Source of the DNA: Chaetomium olivaceum
Taxonomy: Eukaryota; Ascomycota; Sordariomycetes; Sordariales; Chaetomiaceae
Reading direction: 5' to 3'
Assembly (NCBI GenBank): GCA_039881045.1
Contig: JAYWVB010000029.1
Location: 310,001-374,000, forward strand
Length of the DNA: 64,000 nt
Part shown: in pieces, positions 33,605 through 44,572 of the stretch
Numbering within the stretch: position 1 is the stretch's first letter
Layout of the letters: every line of letters begins with the position of its first letter
Made by a program: the position numbers and the translations under genes
The notes under the pieces: generated by a model
Told to the model about the DNA's origin: nothing
The model's database searches: none
What the model saw: only the letters and a program-made list of their open reading frames with translations

Positions 33605-34210
33605 GCCTCCCTGCCTACTAGTACTCCTCTATCTCTCTCAGATGAACAGCGCCGTCTTTCTCGAAGAACTTGCGCGGTTGATCCTGGCATTTTACCAGAG
33701 CCGTAGTGGAAGGCCAAGGTGGCGACCGCTGGGCCCGTCGAAGGTGAAGTCGTCCAAAAGGCGTGGAACAAAGCGTTGCCTTGGGTGAGTTGGTTGACTC
33801 TGAGCCACCCCCGGACAGTAGACGAAGTATCTTCTCCTCGTCGCTTTGTGAAGCTTGGCGCGCGATCAGAAGCTTCAACCAGACATGCTGTTGCAAATGA
33901 GATCGGTCTCGGGGCAAGCCAGATCGTCAAGTACCCGCCAAAACCGAACTCGTGAACGACCTCGCCACGACCCTCATGGAAAGTGTCTCCGGGTGTGGTA
34001 GGGCGGTACCCGCCAATCCTGTATTCTTCGAGGTTCTCGACGTCGATGTCTGGAAAGTACACTTTCTCGGGCCGAGATTTAGCAACAGTTGTCGTGGTGA
34101 ACAAAAGGCGTGAAGCTGAAACTCGGCGATGATTCGAAATGGGGCGGCACGAGATCGACAAGAATGCAAAGAAGAAAAAGAAAACCGCAAAATGAAAATG
34201 CAACGCGGCA
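33605..34210 (-). pseudogene. SRPK-like protein kinase relic
   Basis: Fragments of an SR-protein-kinase-type domain occur in order but in different frames. First comes KVYFPDIDVENLEEYRIGGY and GDTFHEGRGEVVHEFGFGGY followed by LTIWLA, the typical SRPK N-lobe with a degraded glycine loop. Then LKLLIARQASQSDEEKILRLLS, the Lys strand and alpha-C-like part, appears in a second frame. LLDDFTFDGPSGRHLGL, the linker region, is in a third. Last is a short tail RKFFEKDGAVHLREIEEY. The catalytic loop HxDxxxxN and DFG are absent, so only the N-lobe survives. Fungal genomes commonly carry arrays of such truncated SRPK paralogs. Boundaries are approximate. Confidence 0.7.
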
Positions 34211-34512
34211 TGGGGTTTTATACTCCAACGCAAGCCGTGAGGGATGTGACTAAAAGTCTTGCGGGGCCCAGGAAGCACTTTGGTTGACACGCGGTTGTCC
34301 ACCTGCAGCTGTAACGTGAATGGTTGTAAAGGGACGCATTCAAGCTCACTGTACATACGTTGGCCGATGTTTGTCCTGACTGACATCGAGGTTTTGAAAG
34401 GTAAATGTACACATACATCTAATACGTATTTGAACGCAAGTTAATACAAACAAAGTCTAAGTTCTCTATCACTTCCTCACATCATCCAAGTCATCCTGTC
34501 ATACGCCGACAC

Positions 34513-36254
34513 TTATACTCGTGAAACCGCCTGTGGGCTAACCTCCTCCAACGCAACGACTTCAGCGCTAGCCGAGTCGCCGTTATCCTCCTTTCCCTTT
34601 TCCCGAGGGGTCTGACTGGGCCGCCAGTTGGCGCTTCGCCAAGGAGTACACGTCTTATCTCCGTACATCTCATCCACCTGCTCCAGTGAGAGCCCCTTGG
34701 TCTCATATATGAGAAAGTACACAAAGGCGATGCAAAGGAAGCAGCAGCCGAACCAGACAAAAAAGATCTTGCTCTGTAGGTTGGCGTACCCTTCGCCGTA
34801 GTTGACCAGGTACGGGGTCGCGTACGCGATGGCCCAGTTGAGTAGCCACTATAGGTCCAAATACACGTCAGTGTTCATCTTTCAGGTATGAAGGGGTTAG
34901 CGGAAGGGCACGTACGTTGGTGGCGGTCGTGATGGACAAGCCCCTGGCGCGGTGCTTTAGGGGGAAGATCTCGCCAGTAACCACCCACGCGAGAGGGCCC
35001 CAGGTGGAGGCGAAAAAGAAGATGTAGATGCAGACAAATGCAATGGATGCCTTCTGCGCGGCAAGGTTGAACACAATGATGTTGCCGTCGGCATCCTGTC
35101 CCGTAGTGGTCGTGCCAAGAACCGCCACGAGGAGTTGGCTGATACTCATACCAATGCCGCCGAGGAAGAGCAGGGGCCGGCGGCCCCAAGTGTCGGTTGC
35201 GTAAAGACCGGGAATGGTGGACACGACGTTGACGCATGACGTGATGAGGGTGATGGTGAAGGCGTTGGAAATGCCAGAGTTGCGGAAGAATTGCGTGCCG
35301 TAGTAGAAGATGAAGTTGATACCCGTAAGCTGCTGCAGCGCCTGGATTCCCATGCCCGTCAGCTGCCTCTTCAGCATGCCGCCGCGGAAGCAGTCGAGAT
35401 AGCCGGCCTCGCCTATGCTCATCTCAAACTCGTAGCTGGCCTGAACCTCGGCAAGCTCGTCATGGACGGCCGCGTGGTCTTGCGGCAGCCGGCGAAGGCG
35501 TCCAAGGGCAGACTTGGCCTTGTCCATTTGCCCACGTTTAATAAGATAGCGGGGCGTCTCTGGCAGTAGAATCATGCCCACCATGAGGATGAGAGACCAG
35601 GCGAACTGGACAGCGATGGGGATCCGGTAAGAACCCGTGTCCATGCGGAGGTGTGTGGCATTGTCGACGACGGCAGCGAGGAGTAAACCGATAGTGATAG
35701 CAAACTGATAACTCCCAACAATAGCTCCACGGATCCATTTGGGTGCGGTTTCAGACTGGTATAGAGGGACTAACAAGACGCTGTTAGCTGTCTGATGTTC
35801 ACCATCTAGAGCGCAAGATTTGACACTTACCGAGCGCGGAGAGCAAGCCGACGCCCAATCCAGCAAAGAAGCGACCGGCCAGGAAGAGAGGAAGCGCGGT
35901 GGCCGCTGTCTGAAATGCGACGCCAAGGTTGAAGACCCAACAGGACGCAATAAGGCCCCAGCGGCGTCCGATGGTGTCGCCGAGGAGCGGTGAGGCGAGG
36001 GCGCCAAAGAAGGTGCCAGCGGACAAGATGGACACGATTGCTGACGACTGGGACGGCGATACGTCCAAGTGACCCTTGGAGTCACGATAGCCGGTCGAGA
36101 AGAGGTCCCTCCAGTGATCCATGGCGAGAATTCCGCTGATGGTGCCCGTGTCATATCCAAAGAGCACACCGCCGAAGGCCACGAAGGCACTGATTGCAAT
36201 GGCTGGCAATGCCGAGCCGGCCTCTCCAGGAGGCTTGGAGACGGCGAGAGGCAT
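34513..36254 (-). CDS. MFS sugar transporter (HXT/Hgt type)
   Basis: Exons are 36254..35831, 35769..34916 and 34848..34513. Introns are GTAAGT...GTTAG and GTACGT...TATAG, and the product is 537 residues, normal for the family. It is a twelve-span plasma-membrane proton symporter or facilitator. Signatures are FGYDTGTISGILAM, DTIGRRWGL (loop 2-3), RFFAGLGVGLLSALVPLYQSE, PETPRYLIKRG, the loop-6 helices, QQLTGINFIFYYGTQFF (glucose-type QQ-GIN motif), DTWGRRPLLFLGG and the C-terminal YETKGLSLEQVDEMY (ETKGxxLE). The cytosolic tail is hydrophilic. It lies divergent from the TPR gene across 2.3 kb; possible carbon-repressor sites occur about 170-190 bp upstream of the ATG. Confidence 0.95.
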
Positions 36255-36423
36255 TCTGTGATTTGTGTCCAAGAGGGTACGGCGGGTTCGCCGACAGCAG
36301 ACCACGTATACGGAATAGAGGAGGTCAAAGGAGGTCGACGCAGAGTTGAGCGGCCCAAAAGACCAAGCACCTGAACCGATGCTGCAGAATACTCCTTTTA
36401 AACCTGGGGATGTTGGGCAAGTT

Positions 36424-36447
36424 GCGGGGAGCGCGGAGAATCCGGGG
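36424..36447. promoter_or_regulatory. cluster of SYGGRG (CreA/Cre1-type) sites
   Basis: Three matches to the carbon-catabolite-repressor consensus SYGGRG lie within 24 bp: GCGGGG at 36424, GCGGAG at 36433 and CCGGGG at 36442. They sit about 170-190 bp upstream of the sugar transporter ATG. The spacing and the target gene fit carbon-source control. Such 6-mers are common in GC-rich DNA, so this is suggestive only. Confidence 0.3.
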
Positions 36448-38545
36448 AATGAGATTCAGAAGGGGAGGTTTCCCCGTTACTCCGCGTCGGCCAGAAAGTG
36501 GAGGAGTGGTCCACCAAGGGCGGTCATCCCCTTCGTCGGGTATCCCATGTTTGGTTTAGTGTCCGGCGCCGCGGGGGATGAAGGAGTGGTTGTGTACAAA
36601 GTAGCGCCGCGTGTGTAGGGGTAATGCACGTTCCTTCCGAGTCCCTCAGCTACTTAGGTAGATACAAGGAGGGCGCCCTTCCCCAGGGGCAAACGTGGAT
36701 GTGGTCATGCATTCTTAGCGCTGTGAGGCCGCCTCCCTCGAGTGTACGGCGGTACACGAGGCGAGTATCTCGCCAGATGGACTTAAACTTGTACCCCAAC
36801 TTGAAAGTGGGCCTCCCCGCTGCTCGATTTCGGCGGTGCAAGTCGCCTCCGTTGCAGACAGTGCAGCTCTGGGCGTTGGAAAGACCTCGTGGCTCCTGGG
36901 TTTGGCCGGCATTGAGGTGCCGAGGCCAAGACCTAAAGAAGTTTCCCTGTTGGTCAAAATAGGATCTTGTTAAAGGGCCGATGGGGGACTGCTGGCCATG
37001 CGGTTTTCCTGCTGAGAAGCGGAGAATCGACGGGGCTCTCCTGCAAATGGGTGCCACGACAGGGCAACGACACGGAGCTTGCCATGCAGAACGACGCCAC
37101 TTGGCCGCAGATCATGGCACTCAAGGGGGCTAGTGCACGGCAGTGAGTCGGGAATCTCCGAGCTGAGGCTCTGCGTCTTGGCTCCTTGAGAGTGACGTTC
37201 ACAGTTCATCTCATGACAAGCTTGCCCGTAGGACGGTGCAAAGCATCTCTTGTCTACAAAACTGAGAACTCGCATCAATGTGCATTGGGACTTTTAGAGC
37301 TACGAGATCTCGAATGATCTGCCACCGCGATTCAGGAACAGGAGAATCACGCACGCGAAGACCCTCTCTCCTGCTCCATTTGTTTCCTTGAATCGGCCCT
37401 GTTGACCCCTGTTGGAGCATCACGGACCCACCTGAACGACGTCGTGCGAGATTCGGACCGATTGTTTGACTTCGCCGTGTTCGCCAACGGTCAACTACAG
37501 CAGATACGGCGAGTAAAGAAGATTTTACCTTGTGCCGGTCGCTTTTCCCTCTTTTCTGGAAAGAGCTGGCCTCAGTGTTGGTTCTGTTACTTTGGTTGGT
37601 GTTTAGGCAGGATGGGTGCCGATCGGCGATCACTGCTGTGGTGTCATGTCCACGGTATGTATGTAATTACGTGCTTGACCCATTTAAGCAGGAAAAGGGT
37701 TAACCCAATAATTCAAGTAGGTAAAGCTCCCTTAGCGATGGAGACTGAGCACGTACTGGGCCCTTTTCTGGTCTGACCTGACCAAAAAGCTCGTGGTGAA
37801 AATGGAGAAGGAGGGTGGAGCCAGAAGCTGATTGATCGATGAGAAACCGCAGTTACAAATAGTATTTGTTTATTAATAACTCGGAGTGGAATGGTTTGAT
37901 AAGGTGGACTCCAAGGCCGAGAGTTTGAACTGATCGAAGGTAATGAAAATGAACTTGGTAACTATAGGTACCTTAGTTACGGCGTAACTATGTGTAACGT
38001 TAACTACAGATTATGTAGGTATCTTACCTAAGCTTACGTACCTTACCAACGCACCGACGGAAGGTGCTGCGTACTGCGTACTGCGTACTGCGTAGGACGA
38101 CGGAGTATACTACGTAATGTGACACCTGGTAAATAAAAGGTTGTATTCGAAGGCGTATTGTTGCTGGTGCTTGTGTTCTTGTCTATGCCGAGGCTGCGTT
38201 ATGTACGCAATCGACATTGAAATGTTCATGGCACAACAGTATGACTTCCCGTGAGCTTCCTGTTTGGTATGTACATACTTCATATCTACCCAAATTAGGA
38301 CCAAATCAACCACGATCAATGAGGGTTGGGGTTTGCAGGTATTTTCGAGCATTTGATGAGCTAATGAGGTCATGTGCAGCAGCCCGCTTTCCTCCCCGAG
38401 ACGTCTGATCCAATGGCCAATAGCGTTATTCCATCCGGGTTCAGGAAAGACGGCCCAACTCGCCGCGTCTGAACACTCTCACGAGAAACGGAACTCTATT
38501 CCGCCTCTAATACTTTCGCCACTTAGTTATGTACGCTAAAAGCCC
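36448..38545. other. long divergent intergenic region
   Basis: About 2.1 kb with no supported gene between the sugar transporter and the TPR gene. The distal half (37860-38110) is AT-rich, with repeated GTAC/GTAAC words. A short CTGCGTA tandem array is listed separately. Confidence 0.45.
38067..38094. repeat. CTGCGTA tandem array, four copies
   Basis: Four perfect head-to-tail copies of the heptamer CTGCGTA, about 480 bp upstream of the TPR-gene start, followed by GGACGACGG. It is a short microsatellite that may vary between strains. Confidence 0.9.
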
Positions 38546-40354
38546 ATGACCAGAAGTAGATTTACTAGTTCAAGTTTCTCTTTTCATCATTTTTCCACCC
38601 TCTCTGCTATCACCATGACTCCGGCTCTCAGTCCGCGATCCTGCAACGGGGGAAAACGACTCGCCGCGAGCGAGCCGTATTACGACCTTGGGCGACACGT
38701 TCGACGAGTAAGCACTAAGAGCCCGGATTCCCAGATTTGGTTTGATCGAGGGCTGAACTGGGTTTACGCTTTCAATCACGCCGAAGCGGCTGCGTGTTTC
38801 GAACAAACGGTACTTCACGATCCCGACTGCGCTATGGGTTACTGGGGTGTTGCATTTGCTAGTGGCCCCAACTACAACAAGGGTTGGACAGCCTTTGATA
38901 AGGAGGACTTGTCAAAGTCTCTAGCAAAATGCTACAGTTCCTCTCGCAAAGCGAAGGAATTGTCCTGGTCCGCGACCCCTGTCGAGCAGGCTCTTATTGA
39001 CGCTCTCATGTGTCGTTTCCCTACGGCGACAAAAACTACGGACCTTGGGTCGAAATCTATCCTGGCATATGCTGATGCTATGAGGCAAGTTGGGAAGGAT
39101 TTCGGGGAGCGGGATTTAGACGTTATCACACTCGTGGCGGATGCCCTCATGAACACGGCACCTTGGAAGCTCTACAAAGCGCAAACAGGCGAACCCAACC
39201 TCGACACCCCCGTCCTTGAAATTCGAGGGATTCTCGAACGCGCCATGGCGCTACCCGACGCAAAGTATCACCCGGGCGTCCTCCATATGTATATCCACCT
39301 TGTCGAGATGTCCAAAACGCCCGAGGACGCTGTCAACGCAGCCGACTACTTGCGAGGCCTGGTCCCCGATGCTGGCCATATACACCACATGCCTAGCCAC
39401 ATCGATGTCCTTGTCGGGGATTACAGGCGAGCTCTTCACGCCAATCTGAATGCCACCATTGCCGACGACAAGTATTATGCTCGTGAGGGTGGGAGGAACT
39501 TTTATTCTTTCTACCGAATGCACAACTACCACTCCCTCATCTACGGCGCTATGATGGCCGGCCAAGCCCAAGCGGCCCTCGATGCCACCACTCGGATGGA
39601 AGACACAATCACCGAGGCGATGCTTTTGATACAATCCCCCCCGATGGCGAACTGGCTGGAGTTCTTCAAGTCGGTCCGTGTTCACGTTCTCATCCGGTTC
39701 GGCATGTGGGAGGAGCTGAAGCAGATGCCGGTCCCGGACGACAAGGAGCTCTACTGCGTCACCGTCGCCATGACGTACTACGGCAAGGGTATCGCGTATG
39801 CGGCTACAAACGACGTCCAGACCGCAGATGGATACCAAGAAGTCTTCAGGGACGCGGTTAGACGTGTGCCGCCTAGCCGTCTTGACTTTCCCAACAGAGT
39901 CGTCGACGAGCTTGCAGTTGCAGCAGCTATGTTAGAGGGAGAGATCGAGTACAGGCGCGGTGATTACGATGCCGCCTTCAGGAGCTTGCGTCTCGCCATC
40001 GAGCGGGATGACTCGCTACTTTATTCGGAGCCCTGGGGTTGGATGATTCCCACGCGCCACCCATACGCCGCCCTGCTGCTCGAGCAGGGACACGTCGAGG
40101 AGGCCGCCAGGATTTACGCTGATGACCTCGGCCTCGGCGCTGGTCTTGTCCGAGCACACCAACACCCGAACAATATCTGGGCCCTGCACGGCTATCACGA
40201 GTGCCTTCAACGTCTAGGACGTACCACTGAGGCGAACATCATCCGAAAACAGTTGTCAATCGCCGCGGCAGGTGCCGACATCAGAGTTGAATCGTCATGT
40301 TTCTGTCGCCTACAGCCCGCCGATGACGGTGTTACTAAGGGTTGTCGTTTATAG
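38546..40354 (+). CDS. TPR-domain protein
   Basis: Intronless, 602 residues from the first ATG. An internal Met at 38615 (MTPALSPRS) may be the true start, since the first 23 residues are Ser/Phe-rich and could also be a weak organelle signal. It is a tetratricopeptide-type helical repeat protein: WVYAFNHAEAAACFEQTVLHDPDCAMGYWGVA is an early repeat pair, HMYIHLVEMSKTPEDAVNAADYLR and LRLAIERDD are later ones, and HHMPSHIDVLVGDY is a conserved segment of this family. The family occurs in fungi and bacteria as cytosolic TPR proteins of unknown function. No catalytic domain was seen. Confidence 0.9.
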   Translation: MTRSRFTSSSFSFHHFSTLSAITMTPALSPRSCNGGKRLAASEPYYDLGRHVRRVSTKSPDSQIWFDRGLNWVYAFNHAEAAACFEQTVLHDPDCAMGYWGVAFASGPNYNKGWTAFDKEDLSKSLAKCYSSSRKAKELSWSATPVEQALIDALMCRFPTATKTTDLGSKSILAYADAMRQVGKDFGERDLDVITLVADALMNTAPWKLYKAQTGEPNLDTPVLEIRGILERAMALPDAKYHPGVLHMYIHLVEMSKTPEDAVNAADYLRGLVPDAGHIHHMPSHIDVLVGDYRRALHANLNATIADDKYYAREGGRNFYSFYRMHNYHSLIYGAMMAGQAQAALDATTRMEDTITEAMLLIQSPPMANWLEFFKSVRVHVLIRFGMWEELKQMPVPDDKELYCVTVAMTYYGKGIAYAATNDVQTADGYQEVFRDAVRRVPPSRLDFPNRVVDELAVAAAMLEGEIEYRRGDYDAAFRSLRLAIERDDSLLYSEPWGWMIPTRHPYAALLLEQGHVEEAARIYADDLGLGAGLVRAHQHPNNIWALHGYHECLQRLGRTTEANIIRKQLSIAAAGADIRVESSCFCRLQPADDGVTKGCRL

Positions 40355-40667
40355 CATCAGTTAATCCTTGGTTGTTAAATGGAAGCCAAGAGATATTGGA
40401 TACTGGATCCGGAGGAAGCGGTGGATGATACCTAAGGTACCTCATACAGCGCCGTTTTACCTGTTTTCCTCCCTGGTTTTGCTGGTGAGGGGCAGCCGGA
40501 AAGCCATCCTGGACAGTGCTTACACCCTTCTGTACTGTACGTGCACTGCAATTCTATAACTGTGCGGGGTCCTCCCACACGACGGGTCCCACCACATTGA
40601 GCTCCGAACCGAACCCTGTCCACAACTGTTGTGGATCGGGGAGTTTGCTACGCGACTGCTGATGGAC
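40355..40667. other. intergenic, no gene seen
   Basis: Short spacer between the TPR and Vfa1 genes, with presumed terminator and promoter. Nothing else was recognised. Confidence 0.4.
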
Positions 40668-41409
40668 ATGTCGTTTCCCAATATCTACACGCACCGTAAG
40701 GTGGCGGAGACCAAGGCCAAGTCATGCGACATTTGCTTCAAGATCAGCTCTAGCGTGTTGATCACCCCCGACAATAAGGTCCGCCCAGTTACCCCTGCCC
40801 GACACCTCTTTCGGGCTCCTCGACGTGGACACGGTCTGACAGCCCGCAGGACTGGTTTTACGTATGTCCCGCACATCTCAAGGATACCGGCTTCTGCACG
40901 CCCAAGATTGACCAGGCGGCCATCGAAGCCCGCAAGAAGCGCGAGCTGGACGAGGAGGTTGAGCGAGTGAAGAAGGAATACGAGGAGAAGCAGAGAAAAA
41001 AGAAGGAAAAGGAAGAGAAGGGCGACAAGAAGGACGACAAGAAAGATGAGAAGAAAGACGATAAGAAGGATGGAGACGAGGACAAACAAAACACACAGGA
41101 CAAGCCCGAACCAGTCAGCAGCCCGAACCCCCACCGCCCCTCGCTCCCTGTGGCTAATGCGATGTCTGTTGTAGACCCAAGAAGGTGTGACCGCCTCGTC
41201 GGTGGAGGAAGAGGAAGAACCCCGCGTGTTTGAGCTGAAGAGGTGGGAAGCCTCCCTTGTCCCCGCCGTTCCGTTTCGCTGACGGGCGCTGCAGCGCCTT
41301 CTACCAACAACGGTTGAACAGAAAGAGACAAGCCGAGATCGCCAAACGTAACCGCGAGCGCATGCGCGATCCCACCTTTTTCCCGTCCGTCCCAAAGAAC
41401 CTTCCATGA
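40668..41409 (+). CDS. vfa1: Vps4-associated protein 1 (Vfa1)
   Basis: Exons are 40668..40778, 40850..41113, 41175..41242 and 41295..41409, giving 185 residues. Introns use donors GTCCGC (weak), GTCAGC and GTGGGA and acceptors CGCAG, TGTAG and TGCAG. The start is the ATG of MSFPNIYTHRKVAE; a longer upstream Met is less family-like. The N-terminal zinc-binding region is CDICFKISSSVLITPDNK-DWFYVCPAHL, the CxxC...CxxH pattern of Vfa1. The middle is a highly charged Lys/Asp/Glu stretch (EEKGDKKDDKKDEKK). The C-terminus has QRLNRKRQAEIAKRNRERM and PTFFPSVPKN. Vfa1 binds the MIT domain of the ESCRT ATPase Vps4 and acts in endosomal sorting. Confidence 0.88.
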
Positions 41410-41882
41410 TGAAGGACCCCGGCAAGCACACGATGTCGAATTGGCAGGCTATCGGCTTCTTCCGGGATATTGGGCAATGGGACATACCGGGCCAGCATGT
41501 CTTAAGTGGGGCTGTTCGATGCTTCCTTCGAGACTTGTTACTCTAATGCTCTCCCAAGTCTAAGGTTACAGGCCGTTAAAGGGCAAAAATAACGCGGGTA
41601 AGGCGAGGATGCATGCTTGGTACGAATATGGGTTCGGGTTTCGGCTCTGCGCTGGTGGACTTTCTGGGCCTCTATCGGCTGCAAGCGTCCTGTGTATTTC
41701 GCATTGGTTCTCTTGAGCCGCCGGCAAAGTTCACGACCGCGGCTGACGTCCACCGGGACCAACGACCTCTTCCCACTTGCTACATCGAGGCGCTTGCGTC
41801 GCCGGAAAAAGTCGATGATGGGACATTTGGGGTGTTCGTTGCAGTCTCAGATCACCTCGGCCGTCCGTGGAGGACGTTTTTT

Positions 41883-41913
<31 letters not shown>

Positions 41914-43362
41914 GGGACTTCGACGAGAGCGCATCAGCTGGCGATCTGCTGCCCGACTTTGGTTGCCCACATCGCAAGATGCAAGATCTTTGCATTATCG
42001 TCTCATCCAACGGCTTGAACCGACGTCAGATTGGCCAGAATGTCCCTCGGACGGCTCAGTTCATTGTCATTTGTATGTCGCATCTCCTCGTCGCCAAGAC
42101 GTTTTGCAGATTGGCTGCTCCTCGTTTCGGCATATTATTACCCCATCTGACAGCGATCTCGACATTCATCGGGACATTGGATGTGCTTGTAATGTGAGTC
42201 CTGGAGGAAGGTCCCCCACCCCGCCGCGGGAGGAGTCATTCCAGTCTCGGAGAGGCTCGGCGACGGCAGGAGCAGAGCAAAAACGGATCCTTCGCCTCGA
42301 CAAACGACGGTCTCACGCGCTCCTAAACCGTCCCGCATATGACGGTTGCATCGGAGACGCATGCCCGCGTCTTCATAAAGATTTAGCGCTTACTGTGCGC
42401 TGTCACCACACAACAGCCGTCTCGATGGCTGGCGTCCTGCACAGTCAGCTGGTTGCAACACCAACTCTGGTGCCCGTCAAGGAACCTTGGCGCTCATCAG
42501 TCAGCCATGGCCCTGCGTATATGAGGTGCTTGGGCCGGTTTCGGAATACGCGCCAGGTCTGTCAAGTTGGTGGTGGAACACAGGATGGATCATGACCCTG
42601 GACAGGAGCGGAGTCGGGGTATAAAGAACGTGTGGCCACGATTAACACAACCAGAACATCAATCGTCAGCGATGACTCAGGCAACTAGTTCACAACTTTA
42701 AAAAGCTAGGTGCAATTGTGTTAGTGAGCGCGGAACCGCTATGGAGTAGGAGCCTTGTCAACTGTTAAAGCCTGAGACGCGGCAAAGCCCGCCGGGCAAT
42801 GGGGGATGGCAGATAGTGGGATTGGGAGACATGAGAAGGGTGGCTCGGAGGCGTTTTCCATTGGCAACCACAGAGAGGTGCGTTGGCGCAACCGGTTGTC
42901 GACGGCATGCATCGGTACCTACTCAAGGAACCAAGTTCATCTGCCGCAAGTGTCCGGGACTCGAGGCGGCGGGCCATGTAAATAAACACTTCAGGGGCAT
43001 GACCAAATCATGATTCTAAGCAGCCGGCAAGTTTCCCATAAAGAAGCAGCGTCCGAGTCCAAGCTCGGCCCGGGGGAATCTGGGTTTATCACTGCCTCCA
43101 GCATTAGCCAACACCATTTGAAGCGGAAGCAAAAATCCGGGTCTAAAGTTTGGTAAGGCTGCGAACCAGTCGCCTACCTTGTGGTCTGGAGCCGAACGCA
43201 TTTGCGGCGGTATATACTGTGCCTCGCTGCCATTCTAAGCTTTATCGACTACGCTGAGGTTACTTCACGCGCCTGCATGTTGAAATCATCTCGTTTGTGG
43301 CGAGAGGAGCGGCCTGTTACTCGGATTCCGTGCTCCACCGTCACAAATTCTGCTTGTATTTG
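41410..43362. other. intergenic, no gene supported
   Basis: About 2 kb between the convergent Vfa1 and Yvh1 genes. Long open frames cross the poly-C tract, but they encode low-complexity sequence without recognisable domains. No RNA gene was found. Confidence 0.45.
41886..41913. repeat. poly-C tract of 28 bases
   Basis: Uninterrupted run of 28 cytosines between TTCTG and GGGACTTCG. It is likely polymorphic and hard to sequence. Confidence 0.95.
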
Positions 43363-44572
43363 TCAACACCGGGTTCGGGCGTTTGCTATAGGGGGCACTC
43401 TTTCAGCCCCTGGTGGCATGCGGATGCCCAGAGCAGCCATCCGGTCAGCGATGGCACCGGCACCGGCGTTCTGTCCCTTCGTGACAACCCTGTCGACCTT
43501 GCTGTTTTGCAACGAGAAGGCCGGGGCAACCCACTCGTTACAGCTACACTTGAACCCCTGCCAAGCATATCTGCCGATCGAAGCCGAGCACTTGGTATTC
43601 GGGCAGATCAAACGGCCGTCAAGCGCGCCCTCTTCCAAGATCGGGCGCATCCACGACAGCGCCTCAATAAAGATATGGGGGCAGCCCACACGTTCCGCCT
43701 CGTCCGTGCCGCGATGCGGGATGATAAACGGGCCCGTCACTAGCACGCGCCGGCATTTCTTGCACCGGAGCTCCGTCCCCGTGCCGGCAGCCGCGGCCTT
43801 GACACCGCCCCCAGGCGTCTCTTCGTCCTCGAACCGTATCCAGTCCGGCGCTCGCCCGATCCGCGTCGCGTCCTCGACCTCCCGCTTGTACAGCCAGCGC
43901 TGGTATGCGGGCTCCTGCTCGACGGCGTCATCGCTGCCAGCCGGGCAGCCCATGTCCCACCACATTTCGAGCTGGCGCATAAAGCCGTCGTTGGGCTCGG
44001 CCACGGGACGGGTCTCGCGGACCCATTCCAGCGCTTCCGCTACCCCTTTTGGGCCGTTGTCGCCGAGTCTGCTTTGCCGAAGCGGTGGGGGTGTTTCCAG
44101 AGGAGGTAGGCCACGATGGCGGTGACGGATCGTGACTTCCCCATGGCACAATGTACGAGGACGGCACCGGATGATGGTGGGCTAGCGAGTTCGGGTGATG
44201 ATGGTATTGCGGGCGTCTCGGCGCTGTCGTTGCTCTCCAGCCTGGAATTCCCGGGATGGAGACCACGATTGATAAAGCGCACCAACCTAGGGAGATGCAC
44301 GAGGATATCTTGGTCCTCCATATCGTCGATATCGATACTGAGGTGCTCTACATTTCGGAATGCATCGTCATCTCGATTTAGAGCGTACTTGATGACGGAT
44401 AGAATATGAGTGATGTTATGTTCCTGGACGAGCCGCGCACGATTGATACCGAAAACGCTGGAGCACACCGAAACGTTAGTTTTTCCTGTCTCTTGATTGC
44501 GAGGTGCTCGGGAATTGCCACTCACCCTCCAACATACAGCTCTTCAGCTCCGTTAATCCGGTTAAGAGCCAT
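43363..44572 (-). CDS. yvh1: dual-specificity phosphatase Yvh1, frame broken
   Basis: Exons are 44572..44526 and 44457..43363 (intron GTGAGT...TCCAG). The start is MALNRINGAEELYVGG, the usual Yvh1 N-terminus. The phosphatase domain has DIDDMEDQDILVHLPR (general acid Asp region) and the signature VHCAMGKSRSV with Cys and Arg. The C-terminal zinc-binding domain has LRCKKCRRVLV, HIFIEALSWM, GRLICPNTKCSASIG and FKCSCNEWVAPAF. The reading frame changes between HRFGKADSATTAQKG and VAEALEWVRE at the CCCCTTTT run, plus strand 44043-44050. One extra G restores continuity to 380 residues. Yvh1 releases Mrt4 during maturation of the 60S ribosome and affects growth and sporulation, so a real loss is unlikely and a sequence error is favoured. 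Confidence 0.9.

Noticed and set aside
41613..42600. Long open frames across the poly-C tract
   Set aside because: They translate to low-complexity sequence without domains or intron logic, and the frames depend on an unstable homopolymer.
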